Source: Rhynchopus sp. YZ270_cl-10
Lineage: Eukaryota > Euglenozoa > Diplonemea > Diplonemida > Diplonemidae
Assembly (NCBI GenBank): GCA_964035575.1
Contig: OZ037891.1
Coordinates: 186,001-250,000 of the forward strand
DNA: 64,000 nucleotides
Reading direction: 5' to 3'
Made by a program: the position numbers and the translations under genes. Under the pieces are notes generated by a model. That model was not told where the DNA came from and did no database searches. It saw only the letters and a list, made by a program, of their open reading frames with translations. Shown in pieces: positions 34,501 through 44,770 of the stretch. The stretch's first letter is position 1. The number at the start of each line of letters is the position of its first letter.

Positions 34501-35754
34501 CGGTGCACATAAAAGCCCCCTTTTTTTCTCAATCCAGCCAAAAAAAAAAAATTCCTTCGATCCCGTCGACTTCTCATGAGATGAGCTTAGTCTACACCAA
34601 AAAAACTACTCTGGAAAAGGAAAGGAAGAAGAAAAATCATTTTCATAATATCTATTCTACTGAATAGAAGGGATAATAGGGTGCACTAAATGTACCCCAA
34701 ACTGGATCAGGGAAATAGCTTGGGTACTTTTGCTGGTTTCAAAACCAGAACGAGCTGGTTTACTGGTTTGGGGAAAAATAAAAAAAAAAAGTGGGATTCG
34801 GGATTCAGTTTTTCGCCTCCCCCCTGCACCACTTTCTTCACAGAAGAAAGCCTCACACGTAAGCGAACCCCTAAAAAGGGTGCATTGAGTGACTCTGTGG
34901 TGTAAAAAGCTACATTTTTTGCACCATACCCTAATTTTTTTTCGCCTGCGGCGCCACTTGATATTATTTTTTTTGCTCCGCAAAAAAATAGAGTTTACAA
35001 TGGCTAAAGGGATTCCCTTGCATTTTGCAGCCAAACAAAATGCAACTTGGCCAAAGCTGCAAAAAGTTGACCGTTTTTTCAAAATGACCCACCGTTGCAA
35101 CAGCCCCTGCTTCTGGAAGACGTATTGATTTATACGGTTAGTGGAACGTAAGGTGCAAGACCAAGCTCCGTTAACAAAGGATTATATCCCGTTTTCTTTG
35201 TCTCGCAAACCTTACCCTGTACCTCTCCACTCTGGCTGTCAGGGAGGCGCGCGCGAAGCGCGCGACGACCGCTTTCAACTGGGGAAATTTTTTTTTCTAA
35301 ACCAGCAAACCAGCAACATTTGAAAAGTGCACCTTTCAAGCTACTACCCTGAACTGGATGGAAGAAAAGAAGAAAAAAAAATTCGAGGGTGTTCAAGGGG
35401 GCACTTTGGATACGTAGGCAAAAGACCGTTCCCAATAAAAGGTGGTTTCCAAGAAAAGTTAAAGCGAACATGACTTCGTTGAGGGAATGATGCTCACAGA
35501 CCTTTGTTGCAGCATGTGCTGCGAGGAACCCTCCAGTACTGGGTTATATGAAGAGAGGTAGCATCGTTGTGTGATACATACTCACAAACGGAAAAAGAAA
35601 ACGCACCATGAAATATAGTTGGAAGGATTTCGCAAAAGGAGGAGAAGGAGAAGGAGGAGAAAAAAAAAAGGGGGAAATCACGCCCGTAACCCCCGTAGGT
35701 TGCCGGTACCTGGAAAAAAAAAGAGAAGTTGAAAGTGCAAAAAAAAGTTGTCTT

Positions 35755-35840
35755 GAAATACAAAGCACTCTCGTGACAGTGTACCTTGGTACGTTACCGT
35801 CTGTACCGGGGTGGACCCCAACCATGCAGTCCTACATCAA
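35755..35840 (+). repeat. CCAACCATGCAGTCC cassette
   Basis: GTACCTTGGTAC, then GGGGTGGACCCCAACC, then ATGCAGTCCTACATC. Matching copies lie at 41832-41940 and, in part, 4440-4485. Confidence 0.5.
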
Positions 35841-35856
35841 AAAAAGGGGGGGTAAT

Positions 35857-35915
35857 AGTTGATGCAGGCACCTAACTGACCCACTGTACGATGCCAGCCC
35901 CGGTTGAAAGACACA
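35857..35915 (+). repeat. GATGCAGGCACC cassette
   Basis: GTTGATGCAGGCACCTAACT ... ACGATGCCAGCCCCGG. It directly follows the CCAACCATGCAGTCC cassette in the same orientation. Confidence 0.55.
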
Positions 35916-35959
35916 CAAAAGAAAAGAGGAATCAAAAAAGTAAAAATAAAAGTCAGTAA

Positions 35960-37755
35960 GGGCTTAGTTATTTTTTTTTTTGGTACGCGTCCGCGCGCGC
36001 TCAAATTTTTGGAAATCCAAAAATAAAAAATAAAAAATAAAAAAAAATATGCCGGTGTGGTGTGCATAGAAAAGTATAAAAAAAAAAGTTGGAAAATTTC
36101 AACAATTTTTTTTCCCGAATATTTTTTTTTCGAAATTTTTTTTTTGGGCACAACATTGATTTTGCAGCCAAAACAAGTTATTTTTTTTTGGTATTTTATT
36201 TTTTTTTGCGCGCGCGCGCTCAAAATTTGAGGGGGGTCCCGGACGCGTACATACTTATCGCTAAATATGCCGTTTTTCCCGAAAAATTTTAGAATTCCAC
36301 GCCCAATTTCTTTCTTTTTGGCAAAAAAAAAATTTTCGCGCTTCGCGCGAAAAAGGTCCTCAGAAGCTCAATTCCGGAAACAAATACGGGGGGAGCGACG
36401 TTTTCCAACTCCTCCGCCATCAGCAGGAACACCTCCGTTTTCTCTTGAATCTGTGACGCTTGTTGCTGAGAAACAGGGCAACAGCGCGTTCAAGCATATT
36501 CCCCATCTTTTCAGTGTTAAACTCGTGGCGAAGCCACGGTACGCAACATTTCTAAAAAATGCGCTTACAATTGCACCTTTTTTTACAGCCAAACTATGTC
36601 ATGGAAAGGATGTAATGCAAGCTTGCGCCGCAGGCGCATGGTACGCTACTTTTTTCTTTGCCCTTATCCTTCTTTCTCACTCCTCATTGCTTCCCAAAGG
36701 TTCTGGCGAAGCCACGGTACGCAACATTTCTTTAAAATGTTGACATAAAATGGCACTTTTGTTGGTAACTATCGTCCAGTTCCGTAAATTTTACTTCCAT
36801 ATTTTGCTAAAACGAAAGTTTCTAGCGAAGCCACGGTACGCAACATTTCTAAAAATTGCGCTTAAAATTGCCTACTATGTCGCGGGAAGGGTGGGTTGAA
36901 AGCTCGCGCCGCAGTGCATCTTCCTTTTCCGGTAAAATAGAAGAAAATTGTCTTCTAAAAATAGAATTCTGTGGGGGGTAGGTGAGAGGTGGGCGGAGCC
37001 CCCACTCCTCACCTAACCCCACCCCAGCCTCAATCCAAAACCCAAATTACCCGTATGGACACGTACGGATTCCACCTTTTCAAAACAATTCACGTATGGA
37101 TTTCCATACGTTCCACACGTGGAGCGTAATCCCTGTCACCAGAGTCACTCAACGAACCCTTTTTTGCGGAGCAAAAAATGAAAAAATGGTGCCGCAGGCA
37201 AAAAAATTTAAGATACAGGATGCAACCCAGTTCCCCAGGTGCATTTCTTGGAAGGAAATTTATTGCCTGAGGCAAATTTATTTCCTGGGGCAAATTTATT
37301 GCCTGAGGAAAATTTATTTCCTGGAGCAAATTTATTTACTGAGGGAAATTTATTGCCTGAGGGAAATTTATTTCCTGGGGCAAATTTATTTCCTGGAGCA
37401 AATTTATTTCCTGAGGGAAATTTAGTGCCTGAGGCAAATTTATTTCCTGAGGGAAATTTATTTCCCGAGGGGAAATTTAGTGCCTGAGGGAAATTTATTT
37501 CCCGAGGGAAATTTATTGCCTGGGGCAAATTTATTTCCCGAGGGGAAATTTATTTCCTGAGGCAAATTTAGTGCCTGAGGGAAATTTATTTCCTGGGGGA
37601 AAATTATTTTCCTGGGGGGAAAATTTTTTCCCTGGGTAAAAAAAATTTCTTTCCGGCCGATTTTTTTCTTTCTTTTGGGAAACAAAATCGCCACGTACCA
37701 CGGCTAGTTAGCTACAAGTATGGACGCGTACCAAAAAAAAAAAATAACTAAGCCC
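35960..37755. mobile_element. 1.8 kb Harbinger-like TIR element
   Basis: GGGCTTAGTTA, a T run and GGTACGCGTCC at the left are mirrored by GGACGCGTACC, an A run and TAACTAAGCCC at the right, about 33 bp each. TAA borders both ends. A TAA duplication with GGG/GGC termini fits PIF/Harbinger. A second GGACGCGTAC sits inside at about 36241-36250, so a smaller element may be nested at the left. The interior has three copies of GCGAAGCCACGGTACGCAAC, one TTGCGCCGCAGGCGCA, a hairpin at 36974-37020 and an 18 bp minisatellite. No transposase is seen. Confidence 0.65.
37250..37660. repeat. 18 bp minisatellite (AAATTTATTKCCTGRGGM)
   Basis: About 22 imperfect units of AAATTTATTTCCTGGGGC and variants. Units differ at a few positions, so it is older or less homogenised than the 7, 9 and 10 bp arrays. 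Confidence 0.85.
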
Positions 37756-38541
37756 TAAAAATGAACCGAAAAAAAACTGCGTCATTTTGACGGGGAGAAA
37801 AATGAAAGGGATATTGCAAACGTGCCGAAGCACATCTTTTTGCTTCTCACTTTGATCGCCCCGATGAGTGAGGGGATCTAATCTATGCAGAAAAGTGGCT
37901 AGGAGGGTCACGTGGGTAGAATGCGGGGTGTCAATAGTGGCAATGGGGGTAGACGCCACGGGAGGGAAAAAAAATCACAATTAAATGAGGGATTCGAAGG
38001 AGTTCTTTTTTCCTTTTTTCCTTCTTTTTTTTGAAAATTTCGTTGTATTAGTGTAGACACCCCGAGGGTGCATTTCACTTTTTGTATGTAAATTTCTTTT
38101 TTTGAGGATTTCTTGCTCAACGTTTGTACGTCTCGCAACACTGATTTAACAAAGGGATGTCTTTACCATCGTTGATAGAGCACAGGTCTTGATGCAAGAT
38201 GTTTGACCCACAGCCAACGCTATGACATTACGCCATCACGAAAAACCGTGGCACCTTACAACCTGGGGTTTTGATAGTAATAAGTAAAACCAATTTCTTT
38301 TCAAAACAAAAAGGGCACGTTGGGTCCAAAACTGAGGGGATGTCTGGGGACAAAAAAGGAGGCGGTGAGGGTTTTAAAGATGACCAGAGTCTTCTTCAGA
38401 AGGGGGAAAGCAAAGGGGGGGGGGAGAAGAAGGAGAAGAAGGGACAGAAATTAAAAAAAAAAAAAAAAAAAAAAAAACAGAAGACAGAACGAGAAAGAGT
38501 TGAACTAAGAGAACAGAGATGGAACACTATTTTGTGGGGAC

Positions 38542-38575
<34 letters not shown>

Positions 38576-38910
38576 AAAAATGTGAGGCACAAAAAAGAAA
38601 AACGGAGGTGTGCTGTGGATATGGGGGGAACATCCGGGTTTGTAATAATTGTGCCTTACTCCCCCATCACCTACATCGATTCCATCACGATACCGTACTT
38701 CACCCAGGGGTTGAAGGGAGGTTGTGGGGAAAAATGGGTCAAGGTCAGGCATATTTCAAAAGAAATAAAAAAAAAGCAGTTTTAGACTAAACCTGGTTTA
38801 GGTCCAGCGTATCCCTAACAACGGGGGATATTTTATTGTCTATTAGCTTCGCTTTCTTTATCTCTCTTCAGGAGACTCGCAAAAAAAAAAGAGGGGGGAA
38901 AAAAACAAAA

Positions 38911-38953
38911 AAGTTTGTGAGATGAACTAAAGCCTCTATGCTTAGTCACCTTG
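38911..38953 (+). repeat. GATGA hairpin cassette
   Basis: GTTTGTGAGATGAACTAAAGC, loop CTCTAT, then GCTTAGTCACCTT. Confidence 0.6.
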
Positions 38954-39087
38954 TCAAACTTATGATCAAAATGAAAAAAATGACACACATAATTTATTGA
39001 AAGAATATAGGCAAATATCGATCTGGACTCCATACCCCTCACCCTTTAGTGAGGCGGTGCAGGGGGGGAAAAGATAAAAAAATAAAG

Positions 39088-39133
39088 AAAAGTTTATAAG
39101 ATGATCCTAAGCCTCTCGTGCTTAGTCACCTTA
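39088..39133 (+). repeat. GATGA hairpin cassette, near-consensus
   Basis: AGTTTATAAGATGATCCTAAG, loop CCTCTCGTG, then CTTAGTCACCTT. AAG(A/G)TGA and CTAAGC on the left pair with GCTTAG and TCACCTT on the right, giving a stem of about 13 pairs. More copies follow at 39212-39257 and 39460-39497. Confidence 0.7.
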
Positions 39134-39390
39134 AATAAAATTGTTGAGTAATATGCAGGAAGAAAGTCCTGCTACTGCTTTTTTTTTTTTTTTTGCAAAG
39201 GGGGTTTTTAGGAAAAGTTTTGCAAGATGAGTCTCTCGCATTCTTGCTTCGTCACTTTGGGGAGGAGGAGGAGGGGGAGGAGGGGGGGGAGTTGGAAAAA
39301 ATGCAAAACGCCGTACGACGGACGTCGTCTGCCAGCTGTAGACTAGTACAGACACCACAAAAAAAAAGGGGGGGGGAAAGAAGAAAGAAA

Positions 39391-39440
39391 AGTTGAAAGT
39401 GCAAACGCCTCACCGTTCATCGGCGGACGCAGGCACTGGG
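39391..39440 (+). repeat. GTGCAAACGCC cassette, best copy
   Basis: AGTTGAAAGTGCAAACGCC, loop TCACCGTTCATC, then GGCGGACGCAGGCACT. CGCC pairs with GGCG and AGTGC with GCACT. Confidence 0.6.
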
Positions 39441-40399
39441 AAAAGAAGGGGGAAAAAAAGTGTGTGAGATGAACCTAAGCCTCTCTATGCATAGTAGTTT
39501 CAAAACAAAAACAAAAAAAAGTGCAGATTATATAAATTGGACAATATTTGGAGGGGTTTCCCCCCTTTTTTTTTGCATTCATTTGTTCCAAGTCTTTTTT
39601 TCTTTTAAATATCACGGGAGAACTCATGCAAAGGACGAAACCAGGGTTGTATCGACAGTGACAAAACATGACATTTATTTTTTCCCCCCCTTTTGAAAAC
39701 TTGGTCATAGTGTCGACACCCGAGGATGAACTCCACTATTTATTTGAATTTTAATTCATTTCTTAGACTACATAAGCAGCCCTGTTTTCTTTGGAGAAGG
39801 AAAAAAAAAAAAGGTGTGTCGGAATAATGCAGTTGACACCCAATCTGCACCTTCGTTAACGTCATGTTGCCTCATTCATAACATTACCCACCCCTCAGTT
39901 CTCCATTTTGCACCCACAAAGCGCTAGCTGCTGCTGTGGCCGTGATTCTTTGCTTTGGATTGTTTCGGTGCTTCAAATATCTAAGAGGGGGGAGGAGAAG
40001 GGGAAAGATAGGGGGAAAGAAGGACGCATGAGAAGAAAATGCGCCCTGTATGCTGATTTGCTTTGGTTTGCTTTGGTGTACTTTGTTTTTCTGTTCTTAA
40101 TTAGGTTTTTTTTTTTTTTTTGCTTTTTTGTTTACCTTTCTCACTGAGGTGGGAGAATTGTCAGGATAAAACACCGTTCTCTTGGTTGAAACACGGTGCC
40201 TCCTTTTTTTCGTTAAAAAGGTTGGATTGTCAGCCGTACACTCCCTTCTCAATACGGGGGTGTTTTTTCATTTTTTTTTTTTCCATTCCACAAAATTGTC
40301 AAAGATGCTTTCAAGAAAAGAAGGCGTTCTTTCAAGACATTCGTTCTTTTCTCAATACTCTTGGATACTTTTTTTTTTTTGGGATATTTTTTCCCCCTT

Positions 40400-41503
40400 T
40401 TATGCCTCCACACTTCCCTCAAGCACATCCGATCTGAGCAGAATTGCACGCCTTGTTACCTCCGCCTTCATCCCAGCACGTTTTCTCCTAAGCGCGGTCT
40501 TGGCAGCCTGCACTTGCTCCAGGGTTAGCTTACAGCCGTATTGTGCATCGATTTCTCTGTCCAGCGTTTTCTCCTCTGATGAATCTACACTTTCTGTCAG
40601 ACCGAGGGATCCTGAGGACCCGAGACAATGGCTTTGTCTGGCCAACGTCACTTCTCTGTCCACTTGCCTCGCGTGAGCAAGGTGCCTTCCCATCCTGCTT
40701 TGCGATGTTGTCGCTTCTGCTGTAGCCTTTGGTGTGAACACCGCAAACCCCGCCTTTGAGCTCCTTGTCGAACTCTCCAAACTCTGGCAAATACTTCTAC
40801 ACAACGATGCACCCTTGAAGCTTGCATGCACCCCCTCTGTAGGATCAAGCTTCAACCCCAACGTTGAGGCACGCAGTCTCGACCCCATACCCCCCGGAGT
40901 TGGACGCGGCGTTCTTGGTGTCTGCACGCCACGTGGTGTTTGCACGCTTCTTGCAGACCCGATTGTTTCCTCAGTACTGTAGAGTGCCATCACCTTGGAG
41001 AGAGAGCCGCTGGAGAAGGTGATGCCCAATGGGGTGGGCTTCTTAGGGAGGGTGGTGGTGTTGCTCGGCTGTTGGTGAAGCGCGGAGCGGGAGGCGGTGG
41101 AGGCAGCAAGGCGTTCTTGAGATTCCATTGCGCAGCGTGATAGGATTGCGTCTTTGGTTCTGACCGACGCCTCAGCCACCATGTTGGAGCAGCCGTTCTC
41201 CTTGCGGAAGACGAACGAAGCGGAGGAAGCCAGCCTCGGGACGTTCCCGGAAGGAGTCATCGGGTCGTCCACATCCACAGCACTCCCAAGACTGCACAGC
41301 AAAGCCTCAGTAGACTGTGTTGTATGGCAAATCTCCGCAGGCAAGGGGTCCACGCTTGTGTCCGGGAACGTCCCGTGGACGAACTCATACACAGCCTTCT
41401 TCGTTTGTTCGCGTGTCACAGTGCATGATATTCCTTCTGGAGCAACATCCTGTACACTAGAGCACGTCCCCGCAGAGAGGGATGCTCTGGCCACATATGA
41501 CAT
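40400..41503 (-). CDS. Uncharacterised low-complexity protein, 367 aa
   Basis: I do not recognise the family. The frame starts at an ATG preceded on the coding strand by a C/T-rich leader and its GC-rich codon use contrasts with the AT-rich flanks. Most of the protein looks disordered and Ser/Thr-rich. A proline-directed cluster around residues 200-220 (SVQTPRGVQTPRTPRPTP) offers several TP sites that a kinase could use. The last 65 residues are predicted helical and basic (TLEQVQAAKTALRRKRAGMK), possibly a short coiled coil. There are no membrane segments or signal peptide. It is the downstream end of a run of minus-strand genes reaching to 57.9 kb. Confidence 0.7.
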   Translation of the reverse strand: MSYVARASLSAGTCSSVQDVAPEGISCTVTREQTKKAVYEFVHGTFPDTSVDPLPAEICHTTQSTEALLCSLGSAVDVDDPMTPSGNVPRLASSASFVFRKENGCSNMVAEASVRTKDAILSRCAMESQERLAASTASRSALHQQPSNTTTLPKKPTPLGITFSSGSLSKVMALYSTEETIGSARSVQTPRGVQTPRTPRPTPGGMGSRLRASTLGLKLDPTEGVHASFKGASLCRSICQSLESSTRSSKAGFAVFTPKATAEATTSQSRMGRHLAHARQVDREVTLARQSHCLGSSGSLGLTESVDSSEEKTLDREIDAQYGCKLTLEQVQAAKTALRRKRAGMKAEVTRRAILLRSDVLEGSVEA

Positions 41504-42054
41504 GGTGGAGGAGGGGGAGAGAAAGTGTGGTAGATGGGAGGGGGCGCGTGGTGTGTTGTGTTTGGTGTGTGTGTGTGTGGGGGATTTATGCTTTTTTTTT
41601 TAATATTCTGTGGGGTGGTTGTGGGGTGGTGAGAGAGAGAGAGGTGGGTCGAAGGGGGTGGTGTGGGAAATGAATTGATGGGTTTCGTTATTTCAAATTT
41701 GAGAAGAAAAAAAATACAAAAAAAAAAAAAAAAGAGAGAAACATTATCTATAAAATAGATCAAAGGAACAAGATATGGGGAGTTTCTTTTTTTCCGTACT
41801 CACCCTGAATAGACTACTTACAAAGTTTGACTTGAAATACAACAGCCCGCTCGTTGACAGCGTACCTTTGGTACATGACGGGTGGACCCCCCCAACCATG
41901 CAGTCCTACATCCATTTCGTGGTTTACATCTGATGACAAATCTTATAGGAGGACGATCAAAAAACCTCTGGTCTGACATGCAGAATCCCTCCCTTTTGTG
42001 AACTGTTAAGAATAGTGTAGTTACCATACAAGCTCCCTTTTGCCATAGATTGTT

Positions 42055-43248
42055 TCAACACGATACATCGAGGGCCTGCTCACTCTCACGCACTTGGTGA
42101 AGTGCCGCGACCAAACGCGCCTCCTCTCTCACGAGGTGCGCACGCCGTTTCTGCGCACGCTCCGCAAGCACCCCGTCACGACCACTTCCACCTACTTCTT
42201 CAGACCCACTCCGCTCCCCCGCCACCTCCCCCCCCTCTACCTCCATCCTCCTCCGTATCCCACGCAACTCTTCCTCCAAATGCGCCCGCGTCTGCGCAAG
42301 ACTGAAGCGAATACCATCCACCTCTAACCCTTCCTCTTCTTCTCCCTCCTCCTCCACCTCCCTCCCTATGGGGCTGCGCCCAGGTTCTGCAAAGACGGGC
42401 TCGTTGGTGCGGTCCCTAGGGGGTGAAATGCTTCTGTGGTTCAGAGGAGATGAGGCCCTGGGAAGAGGATTGGTAGGTTTGCGTGGACTGTGTGGCATGG
42501 AGGTGACGTATCGTTTTGGTGAGATGTCGTTGCTGACCAAGACGTTAGCTGCATAGCGGAGCTGTCCGAGCATGATATTGCTGTTGGTCAGATCGGCACC
42601 TTGCGCCTTCAGGGTTGCCTTGACTTCAGCAACCTTTCTCGCCTTTTGTCTTCTCTGAGAGACGGAGACGTTTCGTTCTAAACTTTGCAATAACAGAACG
42701 TTGTGTTGGATGTCCAATGTGAGAGCATGGCATCGGGTAGATACGTCTTCGGTCCATATGCGGATGCCTTCGGGGTCGAGGGGAGGGGCTGGGGGGTGTG
42801 ATGGGGGGTGTGGGGGGAAGGCGGAGCGGAGTGCGTCGGAGACGCTGCGTTGGCGGCGTTCGGTGTCGACGATGTGGCGGGCGAGGCCGAGGCGGCGGAA
42901 GCTTTCCTCTTCGGAGATTTGCCAGCCATGTGCCACTTCACAGAGCTCCTCATTGTGCAACCTACACATCGCCTCGACCATCCCACTATTCGTCTTATGC
43001 GACATCTCTAAGACCCGGATCCTCTCTTCCAGGACCCCCTTCTTCTCCTTCACCACTTCCATCACGTCACGTACGTCATCCCCTGTATCGCTGGTGGAGC
43101 TGGTATGGCTGCTCTGGCTAATCTCAGGAGCGCTCTGTGGACTCTGTGGGCCCAACGGAGGGGAGGAAATGCCAATGGAGGGAATGGCAACAGAGAGCTC
43201 TGGGGAGCGGGGGGGGCTTTTGAGGAAACGTTTTGGGTTGTCGTCCAT
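42055..43248 (-). CDS. Coiled-coil protein with Ser-Pro-rich N terminus, 397 aa
   Basis: No family was recognised. Residues 1-55 are rich in SP and PP motifs (KSPPRSPELS). Residues about 58-140 form a heptad-like helix (DVMEVVKEKKGVLEERIRVLE), followed by a Pro-rich break, a second coil near 165-235, a second SP-rich stretch (SSPLNHRSISPPRD) and a strongly charged C-terminal coil from about 295. This suggests a structural, perhaps cytoskeletal or centrosomal-type, protein, but that is inference from shape alone. The start is the first in-frame ATG; the leader is C/T-rich on the coding strand, with a candidate splice-acceptor AG about 27 bases upstream. Confidence 0.75.
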   Translation of the reverse strand: MDDNPKRFLKSPPRSPELSVAIPSIGISSPPLGPQSPQSAPEISQSSHTSSTSDTGDDVRDVMEVVKEKKGVLEERIRVLEMSHKTNSGMVEAMCRLHNEELCEVAHGWQISEEESFRRLGLARHIVDTERRQRSVSDALRSAFPPHPPSHPPAPPLDPEGIRIWTEDVSTRCHALTLDIQHNVLLLQSLERNVSVSQRRQKARKVAEVKATLKAQGADLTNSNIMLGQLRYAANVLVSNDISPKRYVTSMPHSPRKPTNPLPRASSPLNHRSISPPRDRTNEPVFAEPGRSPIGREVEEEGEEEEGLEVDGIRFSLAQTRAHLEEELRGIRRRMEVEGGEVAGERSGSEEVGGSGRDGVLAERAQKRRAHLVREEARLVAALHQVRESEQALDVSC

Positions 43249-43350
43249 TGTGTATGGGGGAGGGAGGGGGAGGTCCTGGAGAGTTGTGTTTGTTTGGGGT
43301 GTGGGAGAAGAATGTAATGTGCAGTAGCAAATATGTTTGTACTAAAAAGT

Positions 43351-44352
43351 GTTTGTGATCGTGTCGTATTCTCTGCCCACCCCTGATCCGTGCAGCATGC
43401 ATGTCGTGCTGTGTGCACGCAGTTAAGAGTGGGTCGTCACAAAAGACGGCAAACCAAAGTCTTGCATTCTCAGCTAAAGCATGGAATATTACGGTTAGCT
43501 TCCACAGCACACAGAGGGAGTAAACCCCACTCCGTGTTGGGCGGACAAGGGATCGTGTTTTTCATCATGTGTTGCAAGAAGGAAGAGAGTGAGGGAGGAG
43601 TGTGTTCAGTAGACCATCGTGAAACGTATCCGGTTATAATCAGTGTCGATCAGCGAGCTGGGATTATGATTTGTCATCATGCAGGTGTGGTGTGGAAGCA
43701 GTGGCGGCCATGGTGCTGATCAGCAGATGTGTTTTGGTGTTGACTTTGTGTTTGCGAATCAGCAGCACGGATGCTTCATATTGACGTGCAAATACAAATT
43801 TGATCATCACGAACAGAGCAACTCACCCACACAGCACAGCAGCAACTCTCAGCTAAAGCATGGAATATAACGTTTAGCTTCCACAGCACACAGAGGGAGT
43901 AAACCCCACTCCGTGTTGGGCGGACAAGGGATCGTGTTTTTCATCATGTGTTGCAAGAAGAAATTTGGTTTACAAAAACTGTTCGGAACCTCGTTGTGTT
44001 CTCTGCCCACCCCTGATCCGTGCAGCATGCATGTCGTGCTGTGTGCACGCAGTTAAGAGTGGGTTTTCACAAAAGACGGCAAACCAAAGTCTTGCATTCT
44101 CAGCTAAAGCATGGAATATAACGTTGAGCTTCCACAGCACACAGAGGGAGTAAACCCCACTCTGTGTTGGGCGGACAAGGGATCGTGTTTTTCATCATGT
44201 GTTGCAAGAAGGAAGAGAGTGAGGGAGAAGTGTGTTCAGTAGACCATCGTGAAACGTATCCGGTTATAATCAGTGTCGATCAGCGAGCTGGGATTATGAT
44301 TTGTCATCATGCACAGGACACATAGCATTAGCTGTTGTCGCTTCAAATTTAT
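43351..44352 (+). repeat. Intergenic module cluster, about two units
   Basis: Each module runs through CTCTGCCCACCCCTGATCC, CTCAGCTAAAGCATGGAAT, GGGCGGACAAGGGATCGTG, AACGTATCCGGTTATAATC, CAGCAGATGTGTTTTGG and ACAAATTTGATCATCAC. The cluster begins just 5' of the gene at 42055-43248 and ends CATTAGCTGTTGTCGCTTC. Units are partly deleted: one lacks the CTGCCCACCCC block. Confidence 0.85.
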
Positions 44353-44770
44353 GAAAAAAAAAGGATTGCAGAAATCCGGCGAGATGGCCCTTTTATATTT
44401 GCTCACTTTATTTGTTTTGTGTATAACATTTTATGAACACGACTTGCCCACGCACAGCACTGCTTGGCTCTGCAGGGCGTAAGATTTCCCTCTCTCTTCG
44501 TCCGGTTTGGATTTTTCTTTTCTAGATCCTTTCGGTAGTACATTTTTTCCTCTTATCTACCTGCGGAACGACCCCATTTTTCTTAGCTTGAAATTTAAGG
44601 AAAAAAATTGAAAGATGAAGGCACCTCACACACACCTCTCCCCATACATTTCATTTTTGTTACATTTTTTGAGAGAAAACAATATGGGGAAAAAGGCTCT
44701 GGCTCTGCCCATTTTTTTCCCAAAACTTTTTTTTGCATCCCGATCATCTCACCGTCCATCCGCTCCCCTT

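Larger units (their letters stand above)
31490..35950. other. Gene-free cassette-rich tract
   Basis: No gene is supported. It contains GATGA, AGTGTAG (32520-32572, 32640-32684, 33976-34038), GTGCAAACGCC and GATGCAGGCACC cassettes, a small CAGGGGGACTA fold-back, and a copy at about 34870-34930 of a block also seen at 15.1 and 37.1 kb. A GC-richer stretch at 34260-34420 reads on the plus strand as a plausible peptide (LPYTAEVTLNGASFQKTY) but is bounded by two cassettes. Confidence 0.5.
37760..40399. other. Gene-free cassette-rich tract with long homopolymers
   Basis: No gene is supported. It contains an A run at about 38454-38477, a T run at 38546-38574, and cassettes of the GATGA, AGTGTAG (38034-38085, 39694-39740, 39818-39858) and GTGCAAACGCC types. 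Confidence 0.5.
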
